DNA of 64,000 bases from Ruegeria lacuscaerulensis (lineage in GTDB: Bacteria; Pseudomonadota; Alphaproteobacteria; Rhodobacterales; Rhodobacteraceae): assembly GCF_013033355.1 (NCBI RefSeq), contig NZ_WQDY01000013.1:1-64000 (forward strand), read 5' to 3'. Both the position numbers and the translations under genes were made by a program. Below are positions 43,347 through 51,955 of this stretch, piece after piece; within the stretch, counting starts at the first letter, position 1; each line of letters begins with the position of its first letter. Under the pieces are notes generated by a model. That model was not told the DNA's origin. It did not search any database and saw only the letters and a list, made by a program, of their open reading frames with translations.

Positions 43347-44104
43347 ATTCCGCCATCCAGCTTAGCACAATCGGTATTGTCGATCTGAACAACCTCAAAT
43401 CCCGCCTTGTCCAGAGTGTCGGCTGTGCGCGGGAAACCTGCTGCCATCAGTACCAGATTATTGAAACGAATTGCATTGGCAGCCGCTTCTTCACCGTCGG
43501 CGACATGCAAAACCCTATAGCCTTCAAAACACCCGGACGCATCCAGGCGCTTGGTTGCAAGGATGGTCTCGGCATCCATCAGCGAACAATCGGTCTTGAA
43601 ATGCAACACGCCTTCAGGCGTAAACACCTCACGCAAAGCATGGCCCCACTCATTGGCAATTTCCGCCAGCTCGGCCACGCCTGCCGCGTCGGTGCGATCC
43701 GAACGGCCCACCAAGATTTCTTTTCCGGTCACCAGAATGTCGCCGCCTTCTACATGGCCGGGGCCTTTGATCTCGCGGACGTCGTGATAGCAGGCACGGA
43801 TCGTCGATGCTATTTCCGCCACTTCACCCATGCGAGAGGGCGCGCCGGGACGCATCAGAATTGCACCTTGTGGAAGGCAAAGTGCGGTATCCTCGACAAA
43901 TTGTGCATCAGGATAAGCGTCAAGCGGTTCAAGCTCGATCACCTCTGCCCCAGTGCTGCGCAGCGCACTGACATAGGCCGAATGCGCGGCCAGCATCCCG
44001 TCCAGGTTTGGATTGCCGATATCCTCGGCGCGCAACCCTTCTGCAATTGTCGTGGCGGGCTTGCGGGTGATGGCACGTGCAAATTCAAAGGTCGGATTCC
44101 GCAT
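43322..44104 (-). CDS. Dimethylarginine dimethylaminohydrolase-like enzyme
   Basis: 260 residues of the guanidino-group-modifying (pentein) superfamily. Catalytic residues are recognisable: Glu119 in GHVEGGDIL, His168 in GVLHFKTDCSLMD and nucleophilic Cys255 in LDGGMSCLSLRF; FVEDTA at 69-74 is the substrate-binding stretch. DDAH hydrolyses methylated arginine to citrulline and methylamine. The gene starts three bases after the decarboxylase stop, within tetR-aruH-aruI. It could act on methylarginine directly or on a guanidino intermediate of the transaminase route. Confidence 0.85.
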   Translation of the reverse strand: MRNPTFEFARAITRKPATTIAEGLRAEDIGNPNLDGMLAAHSAYVSALRSTGAEVIELEPLDAYPDAQFVEDTALCLPQGAILMRPGAPSRMGEVAEIASTIRACYHDVREIKGPGHVEGGDILVTGKEILVGRSDRTDAAGVAELAEIANEWGHALREVFTPEGVLHFKTDCSLMDAETILATKRLDASGCFEGYRVLHVADGEEAAANAIRFNNLVLMAAGFPRTADTLDKAGFEVVQIDNTDCAKLDGGMSCLSLRF

Positions 44105-44107
44105 GAG

Positions 44108-45712
44108 TTACTCCTGATCCGGGCGATCCCCGGTAATGTCGATTTCCAGAATTGAAGGGCAGTTTCGCGCGCGGGCCGAAGCCAACGCGGCCGCTATCTC
44201 AGCGGGATTCTGAGAAACCCGTTCATGTGGTATGCCAAACGAGGCTGCGGTGGCGGCAAAATCAGGTGGAGTCGGGTCGCATCCGATCACCTCAACCCCA
44301 ACATCCTGCATTGACGTCGCGATTTCGCCGTAGCCGTGGTTATTCCACAAGACAAAGGTAATGTGCAGGTTGTGATCCACCGCGGCCATAATCTCGGGCA
44401 GCGAGAATTGGGCGCCACCATCGCCGGCGATGCAGATCACAGGGGCCTGAGGATCGGCAATTCCTGCACCGATGGCGGCCGGAATGCCATACCCGAGCGC
44501 GCCATAACCGGTGGCGGCATTGAACCATCCGCCCGGACGGTCGTGGTCATAATAGAGGTTACCTGCGTAGATCGGTTGCGTGGAATCGCCCACTATAAGC
44601 GCGTTGGGGACAGTCGCGCGCATGGCTGCCAGGATCTCGACCTGGGCGCGGTAGTCTGGGCCGATCTCTTCATAAGCTGCGGCGCGGGTTTTTTTGGCGC
44701 GACCTGCGCCATCCCGCTGGTCGGGCCGGTCGGGCAGGGTAGCAAGCAATGCGGATATTGCCTGATCAGTCCGGGCCTGTATGGCAATTTTCGTGTCATG
44801 ACGGGCCAATTGATCCGGGCAAACATCAACACGTATCAGACCGGGCATCATGGGCATCTTTCCCGTAGCGTACATGTCATAATCTGTTGGGCCCAGCTCG
44901 GTCCCTAAAGCGAGAACGCAATCGGCGTCTTCGATCAGTACGCGTACAGATTTCAAACTGGGGCTAGCGGGAACGGTCAATGGATGATCATGCATCAACC
45001 CACGCGCGTTGACGGTTTGCACGACTGGAGAGTCCAGGCGCTCGGCTAAGGCTTTCAGGCCTTCGGCGCTGGTTTTCGCACCGCCACCGGCCAGGATGAC
45101 AATGCGTTTTGCGGCCAAGAGCTGCGCGGCAGCCTGTTGGATCACGTCGCCGTCCGGGGCCCAGCTGGGTAGGGTCTTGGCGATAGGGGCGCGTTCGGCT
45201 GCGTGTCCTGCCACATCCAGTGGGATCTCAATATGAGTGGGGCCGGGACGTTCCGAGCAGCAGGTCGCAAAAACGCGCTCCAGAGCTGGGTCCAGATCAC
45301 CGGGCAGGCTCACATGTTCAGAAACCAGCGCCACAGTTTTGGCAAGGGCGTGCTGATCGGGCAGTTCATGCAAATGGCCATATCCTTGGCCGAGCGTATC
45401 TGTATCGTTGACGCCCGAGACCACCAGCATTGGCACGGAGTCCGCGCGTGCCTGCGCCATCGGGGTCAGGCTGTTTGTCAGGCCGGGACCGGTGATAACA
45501 AAAGCTACGCCAGGTTTACCCGACGCGCGCGCATAGCCGTCAGCCATAAAGCCCGCACCCTGTTCATGCCGAGGGGTGACATGACGGATTCCAGAGGCCG
45601 CAAGGCCGCGGTACAGCTCGACCGTATGCACTCCGGGAATGCCAAAGACACAAGACACGCCGCGCTGTTTCAGCCCTGCGACCAATGCTTCGCCCACTGT
45701 TTGGTTGGTCAT
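44108..45712 (-). CDS. aruI: ThDP-dependent 5-guanidino-2-oxopentanoate decarboxylase
   Basis: 534 residues of the acetolactate-synthase-like ThDP family: GVSCVFGIPGVHTVELYRGL, then the catalytic Glu in RHEQGAGFMADGYAR and the ThDP-Mg motif IAGDGGAQFSLPEIMAAVDH NLHITFVLWNN. Coupling to an arginine:pyruvate transaminase-like gene (ATGA overlap) and a basic-amino-acid importer supports AruI, which decarboxylates 2-ketoarginine to 4-guanidinobutyraldehyde. Branched-chain amino acid synthesis is unlikely because no small regulatory subunit gene is present. Confidence 0.8.
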   Translation of the reverse strand: MTNQTVGEALVAGLKQRGVSCVFGIPGVHTVELYRGLAASGIRHVTPRHEQGAGFMADGYARASGKPGVAFVITGPGLTNSLTPMAQARADSVPMLVVSGVNDTDTLGQGYGHLHELPDQHALAKTVALVSEHVSLPGDLDPALERVFATCCSERPGPTHIEIPLDVAGHAAERAPIAKTLPSWAPDGDVIQQAAAQLLAAKRIVILAGGGAKTSAEGLKALAERLDSPVVQTVNARGLMHDHPLTVPASPSLKSVRVLIEDADCVLALGTELGPTDYDMYATGKMPMMPGLIRVDVCPDQLARHDTKIAIQARTDQAISALLATLPDRPDQRDGAGRAKKTRAAAYEEIGPDYRAQVEILAAMRATVPNALIVGDSTQPIYAGNLYYDHDRPGGWFNAATGYGALGYGIPAAIGAGIADPQAPVICIAGDGGAQFSLPEIMAAVDHNLHITFVLWNNHGYGEIATSMQDVGVEVIGCDPTPPDFAATAASFGIPHERVSQNPAEIAAALASARARNCPSILEIDITGDRPDQE

Positions 45713-46893
45713 GCGACGTTCCGATCGCTGAGGTTTGCATGGGCAACGATGCGGTCCAGTGCTTTTGCGAAACGCTCGTCGTCAATCGTCAAGGCGACCC
45801 GGACCCAATCTGTAAGGCTTTCGCCAAAGGCCGAGCCAGGCATGACGGAAACGCCATGCTCCAGCAGGTCCCAAGCATAAGTGTCCCCATCCATGCCGCA
45901 GGCTGATACATTGACCAACGCAAACATGCCGGCCTCTGGGCGGTGTACGACAAGCCCGGTTTCGGCGTGTAGCCGATGTTCCAGGATCAGGGCGCGGCTT
46001 GCAAAGCGGGACGCCATGCCCGCCGCGACCGACGATCCGTCCCGTACTGCTTTTTCCGTCATGTCCGCGATGAAGGGTTGATTGCCAAACAGCATGGTTT
46101 CGGAGACCGGCAGAAGCGCTGCACAAAACTCGGCCGGGCCCACACACCAGCCGCTGCGAAAACCGGGGGCGGCGTGGGATTTCGATATCGACGAGACCGC
46201 GATGACCCGGTCTGCCAGCTGCGGATCAGAAAGCGGCGACACAAAGTTGGCATCATCGAACACCAGATGCTCGTACACTTCGTCCGAGATGATCCACAGG
46301 TCATTTTGTTGCGCAATTTTACCGATTTTACCGATATCTTCCGCAGTCAGGATCGCGCCTGTCGGGTTGTGAGGAGTGGTCAGCAGTATCGCCCGGCTGC
46401 GCGGCGTGACACGCGCGGTGAGATCGTCAGCCTGAAGTCTAAACCCGTTTTCAGCGCGCAGCGGCACCGGAACTGGTTCAGCCCCGCTGGCGCGGATGAC
46501 ACCCTCATAGGTCGCATACATGGGATCGCCGACTAGAACTTCGGACCCGGCTTCTGCGAGGCCCTGCATCACCGCAAAAAGTGCTGTCTGCGTGCCGGGA
46601 AAACACAGAATGTTTTCAGGCAGAAACTGCCGCCCACGGCTTTCGGTGTATGTTTCGGCCAAAGCTGCACAAAGCCCGGCCTCTCCGCGCCCGTTTGAAT
46701 ATCCGGTACGGCCCGATTGCAATGCCAAGGCCGCCGCGTCGCACAACTCTTGCGGTGTTGGCACGTCCGGTTCGCCGATCGTCATTTCCACGAGGTCTGC
46801 GCCTGCCTCGGCCAATGCGCGCGCCTTCAGGTGGACTTCCCACTTGCCGCCGCCCAATCCGGCCAGCCGTTCGGTGATTGCTGTCAGCCTCAT
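45709..46893 (-). CDS. aruH: PLP-dependent arginine:pyruvate transaminase-like enzyme
   Basis: 394 residues, fold type I class I/II aminotransferase. VEMTIGEPDVPTPQEL at the N-terminus, LTTPHNPTGAILTAEDI, WIISDEVYEHLVFDD and the PLP lysine in SSISKSHAAPGFRSGWCVGP are in order. Neighbouring aruI and a basic-amino-acid transporter point to AruH, which transfers the alpha-amino group of L-arginine to pyruvate giving 2-ketoarginine. Its start overlaps the TetR stop and its stop overlaps the aruI start (both ATGA). Confidence 0.8.
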   Translation of the reverse strand: MRLTAITERLAGLGGGKWEVHLKARALAEAGADLVEMTIGEPDVPTPQELCDAAALALQSGRTGYSNGRGEAGLCAALAETYTESRGRQFLPENILCFPGTQTALFAVMQGLAEAGSEVLVGDPMYATYEGVIRASGAEPVPVPLRAENGFRLQADDLTARVTPRSRAILLTTPHNPTGAILTAEDIGKIGKIAQQNDLWIISDEVYEHLVFDDANFVSPLSDPQLADRVIAVSSISKSHAAPGFRSGWCVGPAEFCAALLPVSETMLFGNQPFIADMTEKAVRDGSSVAAGMASRFASRALILEHRLHAETGLVVHRPEAGMFALVNVSACGMDGDTYAWDLLEHGVSVMPGSAFGESLTDWVRVALTIDDERFAKALDRIVAHANLSDRNVA

Positions 46894-47537
46894 TTGGGCT
46901 TGCTCTCCTGCGTTAGATCCAAATCGAGAATGGCGGAAACGGACTGCAGCCCGATTTCAACCAGTTCACCTTGTTCAAATGCGTCCGGCAGCGCCCCGCC
47001 TTCAAGCCACAGACCATCGATCACCGCGTTGCACGCAATGGCCAATTGCCGCAAACGGGCAGGGGGCGCGGGCCGGTCAACTTCGTTCAGCGAGGCTGCA
47101 ATCAGTTCCTCAAGCTGGTCCCGAAAATAGGCATATGTCCGTTCATGCGTCGCTTTCATCTGTGGGTCGTGCTGCACCTTGTTCAGAAAGCTGGCCCACA
47201 GGGCGATGGCGCGGGGGTCGACAACGGGTGGTGTCAAAGACGCCGTCACGAAAGCGGCGAGCCTGGTTTGCGCGCCGACCTCTGTGCCCGTCGCAAGTGC
47301 AAAGGTCTGGTCGGTCATCGTGTTCATGTGGTGCTCGTAGGCGGCCACGATCAGATCTTCTTTGGAGCTGAAGTAGTGGCGGATCAGCCCCCCCGTGACA
47401 TTTGCGCGTTCTGCGATTCCCCGCACCGTGGCGCCGCGCACGCCCTGTTCAGCAACCAGTTCCAGCGTGGCTAGAATCAAAGCTTCCTGCCGGGATTCGG
47501 CCGACTCGCGCCTGAATTTTTTGCGTTCTTCGCTCAC
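46890..47537 (-). CDS. TetR/BetI-like regulator of the arginine genes
   Basis: 215 residues with a GTG start at 47537. The TetR N-terminal domain reads LILATLELVAEQGVRGATVR GIAERANVTGGLIRHYFSSK EDLIVAAYEHH; the C-terminal half is BetI-like. It heads the minus-strand operon and is divergent from the ABC genes, with a perfect palindrome (47564-47585) between them. It probably represses both directions until an arginine-related compound binds. Confidence 0.9.
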   Translation of the reverse strand: MSEERKKFRRESAESRQEALILATLELVAEQGVRGATVRGIAERANVTGGLIRHYFSSKEDLIVAAYEHHMNTMTDQTFALATGTEVGAQTRLAAFVTASLTPPVVDPRAIALWASFLNKVQHDPQMKATHERTYAYFRDQLEELIAASLNEVDRPAPPARLRQLAIACNAVIDGLWLEGGALPDAFEQGELVEIGLQSVSAILDLDLTQESKPK

Positions 47538-47563
47538 AACTGGCTCGTTTTCGCTGGTTGCAT

Positions 47564-47585
47564 TAATTATACGCTTGCATAATTA
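47564..47585. promoter_or_regulatory. Palindrome between tetR and the ABC operon, candidate TetR operator
   Basis: TAATTAT (47564-47570) and ATAATTA (47579-47585) form a perfect 7+8+7 palindrome in the 93-base region between the divergent TetR gene and the amino acid importer genes. Size and position fit a TetR-dimer operator controlling both promoters. Confidence 0.6.
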
Positions 47586-47630
47586 CGATGTTCGCGGCTT
47601 ACTGCAATCGGAAAATTGGGGTCGCAAAAA

Positions 47631-48425
47631 ATGGACACAGCCGCTGCCGCATCAGCACAGCAACCCGACACCCGCCGAGAGGCGATCCGGGTAGAGGATT
47701 TGCATAAATCCTTTGGCGATTTAGAAGTTCTGAAAGGCGTGGATCTGATCGCGCATCAAGGTGATGTTGTTGCGATCATCGGTGGTTCGGGTTCTGGTAA
47801 GTCAACCATGCTGCGCTGCATCAATTTTCTGGAGACGCCAACGTCGGGCAAAATCGTCATCGGCGGCGAAGAGGTCGCGATGCGGGCAGATGGCAGCCCG
47901 GCCAGCCAGAAGCAAATCGAACGTATTCGCACCAAACTGGCGATGGTGTTCCAGCAATTCAATCTGTGGACGCACCGCACCTTGTTAGAGAACGTGATCG
48001 AGGTGCCGGTGCATGTCCTGAAGGTCCCAAAGGCAGAAGCGATAGAGCGCGCGCGTGAATTGCTGGTCAGGGTTGGCCTGGGCGGTAAGGAGGACACGTT
48101 TCCCGCTTACCTTTCGGGTGGTCAGCAGCAGCGGGCCGCGATTGCACGGGCGTTGGCCGTTGATCCGTCTGCCATGCTGTTTGACGAACCCACATCCGCG
48201 CTAGACCCTGAACTGGTCGGAGAAGTTCTGACCGTGATCCGTGACCTGGCCGCTGAGGGGCGCACCATGCTACTGGTCACGCATGAGATGAAGTTCGCCC
48301 GCGAGGTCGCGAACCACGTCGTCTACCTATATCAAGGTCGTATCGAAGAGCAGGGCCCACCTGCCGAGCTCTTTGGAAATCCGCAATCCGAGCGGCTGAA
48401 GCAATTCCTCAGCTCGGTCGGATAA
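47631..48425 (+). CDS. Basic amino acid ABC transporter ATP-binding protein (HisP/ArtP type)
   Basis: 264 residues from the ATG at 47631; an in-frame TTG lies five codons earlier. Walker A IGGSGSGKSTMLRCINFLE, the polar amino acid family segment MVFQQFNLWTHRTLLENVIE, signature YLSGGQQQRAAIARALAVDP, Walker B MLFDEPTSALDPELVGEVL and the switch His in LVTHEMKFAREV. NLWxHxTxLENV is characteristic of HisP/OccP importers for Arg, Lys, ornithine, His and opines. It is the first gene of the four-gene importer operon. Confidence 0.92.
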   Translation: MDTAAAASAQQPDTRREAIRVEDLHKSFGDLEVLKGVDLIAHQGDVVAIIGGSGSGKSTMLRCINFLETPTSGKIVIGGEEVAMRADGSPASQKQIERIRTKLAMVFQQFNLWTHRTLLENVIEVPVHVLKVPKAEAIERARELLVRVGLGGKEDTFPAYLSGGQQQRAAIARALAVDPSAMLFDEPTSALDPELVGEVLTVIRDLAAEGRTMLLVTHEMKFAREVANHVVYLYQGRIEEQGPPAELFGNPQSERLKQFLSSVG

Positions 48426-48459
48426 AACAAAAATAAACGCTATCAACACGGAGAAACTT

Positions 48460-49224
48460 ATGAAAATCAAAGCATTCCTGACTGCAGTCTCTGCCGCAGC
48501 CATGCTGGCGGCAGGCGGTGCAGCAGCCGAGCAAGTCAAGATTGGCATTGCAGCTGAACCCTATCCACCATTCGCCTCGCCGGACAGCGCGGGCAACTGG
48601 GTCGGCTGGGAAATTGAGGTCATCGAAGCGGTTTGTGCTGCGGCCGAGCTTGACTGCGTGATTACGCCTGTTGCCTGGGACGGCATCATTCCGTCTTTGA
48701 CTGGTCAGCAGATCGACGCGATCATGGCCTCGATGTCGATCACCGAAGAGCGGTTGAAAACCATCGACTTCAGTGATGCGTACTACAATACGCCTGCGGT
48801 GATTGTGGCCGACAAATCAATTGATATCGAGCCTACGCCTGAATCGCTGGCTGGCAAGATTATTGGCATTCAGGCCTCGACGATTCACCAAGCCTATGCG
48901 CAGGAATACTTCAAGGACGCCGAGTTGAAAGTCTACCAGACTCAGGACGAAGCCAATCAGGATCTGTTCGCAGGCCGAATTGATGCAACCCAGGCAGACA
49001 GCATCGCGATGGCGGACTTCGTGAACTCGGACAATGGCAGCTGCTGCGAGATCAAGGGAGCCGTTGCGGATGATCCGGCGATTCTGGGCCGTGGTGTGGG
49101 TGCAGGCGTACGCAAGGGCGATACCGAGCTTCTGGAAGCACTGAACAAAGGGATTGCGGCGATCCTGGCTGACGGTACGCACGAGAAAATCACCGAGGGC
49201 TATTTCACCACCAGCATCTACTAA
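48460..49224 (+). CDS. Amino acid ABC transporter substrate-binding protein
   Basis: 254 residues; signal peptide MKIKAFLTAVSAAAMLAAGG followed by AAA, cleavage near residue 23. Family 3 solute-binding fold: VKIGIAAEPYPPFASPDSAG NWVGWEIEVIEAVC, then LTGQQIDAIMASMSITEERL KTIDFSD, the motif that contacts the amino acid. LAO-type Arg/Lys/ornithine binding is expected from the ATPase type and the neighbouring arginine enzymes. GGAG precedes the ATG. Confidence 0.92.
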   Translation: MKIKAFLTAVSAAAMLAAGGAAAEQVKIGIAAEPYPPFASPDSAGNWVGWEIEVIEAVCAAAELDCVITPVAWDGIIPSLTGQQIDAIMASMSITEERLKTIDFSDAYYNTPAVIVADKSIDIEPTPESLAGKIIGIQASTIHQAYAQEYFKDAELKVYQTQDEANQDLFAGRIDATQADSIAMADFVNSDNGSCCEIKGAVADDPAILGRGVGAGVRKGDTELLEALNKGIAAILADGTHEKITEGYFTTSIY

Positions 49225-49233
49225 GGCGCTGTT

Positions 49234-49980
49234 GTGACCGGACTATTCGAGACACTGGGCCTCGGCGCCAGCGCCGAGTTGCTGTCGCTGTCAAGCTGGG
49301 GCGGCAACCTGTTGCGCGGGCTTGCCAATTCCCTGCAGATCGCCGTGGGCGCTTTTGGAATGGGGCTGGTAATCGGGCTGTTCGGTGCCTACGGGAAACT
49401 CTATGGGGGGAAGGTCACACGTGACCTTCTTGCCATTTATACAACGGTGATCAGGGCGGTGCCTGAACTGGTGTTGATTCTGATCCTGTACTATGTCGGC
49501 AGCGATATCATCAACAAGATCTCTGAGGCTTTCGGTGGAGGTCGAGTTGAAATCAGCGGTGTCGCCGCAGGCATCTGGGTCTTGGGCGTTGTGCAGGGGG
49601 CCTATGCCACCGAAGTGCTTCGTGGGGCCATCAAGGCGGTTCCGGTCGGGCAGATTGAGGCGGCAAAATCCTACGGAATGCCAGCATTTATGATCATGCG
49701 TCGGGTGACGATCCCTGCAATGATGGGATTTGCGGTGCCAGGCTTGGCCAATCTGTGGCTTATCGCGACCAAGGATACGGCCTTGCTGGCTGTTGTCGGG
49801 TTCAGTGAATTGACACTTGAAACACGACAGGCGGCAAGCAGTACCCGTGCTTACTTTACCTTCTTTCTGGCGGCGGGCTTTCTGTATCTCATGGTCACCC
49901 TTTTCTCGGGTGCGGTTTTTGCCCGTATCGAGAAATGGGCGCGCCGTGGTCAGCCTTCGTTGAAAGGGGGTTCCTCATGA
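49234..49980 (+). CDS. Amino acid ABC transporter permease (HisQ/ArtQ type)
   Basis: 248 residues with a GTG start. Helices and the family segments YTTVIRAVPELVLILILYYV GS and EVLRGAIKAVPVGQIEAAKS YGM (the EAA-like loop) are typical. Its stop overlaps the start of the second permease (ATGA). Confidence 0.9.
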   Translation: MTGLFETLGLGASAELLSLSSWGGNLLRGLANSLQIAVGAFGMGLVIGLFGAYGKLYGGKVTRDLLAIYTTVIRAVPELVLILILYYVGSDIINKISEAFGGGRVEISGVAAGIWVLGVVQGAYATEVLRGAIKAVPVGQIEAAKSYGMPAFMIMRRVTIPAMMGFAVPGLANLWLIATKDTALLAVVGFSELTLETRQAASSTRAYFTFFLAAGFLYLMVTLFSGAVFARIEKWARRGQPSLKGGSS

Positions 49981-50738
49981 TCACCGTGAAAGCGCTGATG
50001 CAGCCGCACCGGATCGTCATGATGCTGTTGTTTGCAGCCCTGATTATCTGGTGTGCCTTTTCGTTGCGATGGGATTGGATCCCGCAATACGCGCCGCTGG
50101 CGTTGCAGGGCCTTTGGACGACGATCTGGCTGCTGGTGGTGACAACCGTTCTGGGGTTTTTATTGGCGGTGCCGCTGGGCTTGGCGCAGGCGATCGGCCC
50201 TTGGTACCTGGCAACACCTGCCCGAGTGTTTTGCACCATAATCCGAGGCACGCCCCTGCTGTTGCAGATTTGGCTGTTGTATTACGGACTGGGTTCGCTG
50301 TTTCCGCAGTTTCCTTGGATAAGGTCGTCAGAGCTGTGGCCCTACCTGCGCCAAGCATGGCCTTACGCGGTGCTTGCGTTGACCTTGTCCTTCGCTGGTT
50401 ATGAAGGTGAGGTGATGCGGGGTGCGTTTTCCAGTGTAGCGAAAGGGCAGCTTGAGGCTGCAAAGTCTTTTGGAATGCCACGTTTTACGATGTTCCGCCG
50501 GATATGGCTGCCCCAGGCTGTGCGCAACGTGCTGCCAACTTTGGGCGGAGAAACGATCCTGCAGCTCAAAGCGACACCCTTGGTTGCAACGATCACGGTG
50601 GTCGAGATTTACGCCGTCTCTTCGCGGGTTCGATCTGACACGTTTATCGTATACGAGCCGCTTTTGTTGTTGGCCTTGGTCTATATGGTCCTAGCCGGGT
50701 TGATCGCTTTGGCTTTTCGCCGATTTGAAGGTGTTTGA
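49977..50738 (+). CDS. Amino acid ABC transporter permease (HisM/ArtM type)
   Basis: 253 residues from the ATG overlapping the previous stop. It has FCTIIRGTPLLLQIWLLYYG LGS and the EAA-like loop GAFSSVAKGQLEAAKSFGMP. It completes the importer. A short AGTGG-AAAA-CCACT hairpin lies 38 bases after the stop, too weak to call a terminator with confidence. Confidence 0.9.
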   Translation: MITVKALMQPHRIVMMLLFAALIIWCAFSLRWDWIPQYAPLALQGLWTTIWLLVVTTVLGFLLAVPLGLAQAIGPWYLATPARVFCTIIRGTPLLLQIWLLYYGLGSLFPQFPWIRSSELWPYLRQAWPYAVLALTLSFAGYEGEVMRGAFSSVAKGQLEAAKSFGMPRFTMFRRIWLPQAVRNVLPTLGGETILQLKATPLVATITVVEIYAVSSRVRSDTFIVYEPLLLLALVYMVLAGLIALAFRRFEGV

Positions 50739-50808
50739 AGTCTGACACTGTCTTGTCGGCCCAAACTTGTTAAGCAGTGGAAAACCACTCCAGGTATTTG
50801 CTACTTAA

Positions 50809-51822
50809 TTACAAGCCAAGGCGGAACTTGGTCGGTGTCATTCCGGTTTGACCTCGGAAAAAGCGAGTGAAGTGGGACTTGTCGGAATAGCCAAGCATCA
50901 GACCAATCTCCGCAATTGTCATCCGGTCTTCTTTTAGGTGCTCCTTGGCGATATCGACACGCAGCCGTTTGATTTCGCGGGGTAGTGTTGTGCCTTGTTG
51001 CTGAAGCGCTTTCAGGAAGCGTTCCGGCTGTATTCCCAGCAACCTGGCCACCATCTCCGGCCCCAAATCGGTTTCATCCAGTTTGTCGCGCAAGACAGAG
51101 CGCAATGCAGCCACCACGGTTACTTCTTCATCTTGTTGCGGTGAGGCGATCGGCTTGGCAGAGCCGTCAGAGACATGGTGCAAAAACAACCATTCCACAG
51201 GAAAACTAATTTGCATTCCGGGATCGGGTCCAAGGCCAACCTCGATCCCCTTGTAGTCGATAGGTAGACCATTGATGTATCTGCTTTCCCATCGTACGCG
51301 CGAAGAATCCCAGGAATCGCCGACGACGGTCTGCAATAGACGTACATAGATTGCGGCGCCAAAACCGGTCACCTGAACGGGTGGAACAGTTGGTTCCTGT
51401 TGCCCATCGATACGATAAGTCGCTTTGTCCGCTTCAATGATAAGGCTGTGCCGCACAGAATTAGACTCCTGCGGGACAAGCCCAACAAAGCGGGTAAAGA
51501 ACTCGAACAGCGTTTTTGTAGTTTGCAGGGCTTGAGCGAACGGAGGCCACTCTTGCAGGTTAAACGTCTCGCCTACATTCAGTCCAAGATATCGATCCCC
51601 TGACACTTCTGAGAAGGCATTTACCAAGCCGTAGACCAACTCTGAGTGAACGAACACGGATGGGTCAGACAACAGTTCGGCCTTCAACCCGACCTGATCC
51701 AAAGCTGGTTGCGGATTGATCTTACGTTCGGTGAGGTATTGCAGAAACGGAGCAGCTAATGAGAGGCGAATAAAGCCCTCGCTATGCTCTCGGGAGGTGG
51801 CGTTGAAAGGCAAGCTCGTCAT
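50809..51822 (-). CDS. AraC-family transcriptional regulator
   Basis: 337 residues. N-terminal Arabinose_bd-type domain (PFLQYLTERKINPQPALDQV GL, then SGDRYLGLNVGETFNLQEWP), and C-terminal AraC helix-turn-helix pair (MVARLLGIQPERFLKALQQQ, then IGLMLGYSDKSHFTRFFRGQ TGMTPTKFR). It is divergent from the secreted amidohydrolase operon with a 133-base intergenic region and is the likely activator of that operon. Confidence 0.9.
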   Translation of the reverse strand: MTSLPFNATSREHSEGFIRLSLAAPFLQYLTERKINPQPALDQVGLKAELLSDPSVFVHSELVYGLVNAFSEVSGDRYLGLNVGETFNLQEWPPFAQALQTTKTLFEFFTRFVGLVPQESNSVRHSLIIEADKATYRIDGQQEPTVPPVQVTGFGAAIYVRLLQTVVGDSWDSSRVRWESRYINGLPIDYKGIEVGLGPDPGMQISFPVEWLFLHHVSDGSAKPIASPQQDEEVTVVAALRSVLRDKLDETDLGPEMVARLLGIQPERFLKALQQQGTTLPREIKRLRVDIAKEHLKEDRMTIAEIGLMLGYSDKSHFTRFFRGQTGMTPTKFRLGL

Positions 51823-51955
51823 CCTTGTGAGGATTGGCAGTTTTATTCAGTGGCCATTTTTATAATCACATTCGAACATCCTAATTCAAAAGTGGCAACC
51901 AAGGCAAAACTTTCCGGACTACAGTTGGCAGAACATGAATATGAAGGGAGTACCC

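Noticed and set aside
50776..50789. AGTGG-AAAA-CCACT hairpin as a terminator
   Set aside because: Only a five-base stem and no T-tract on either strand.
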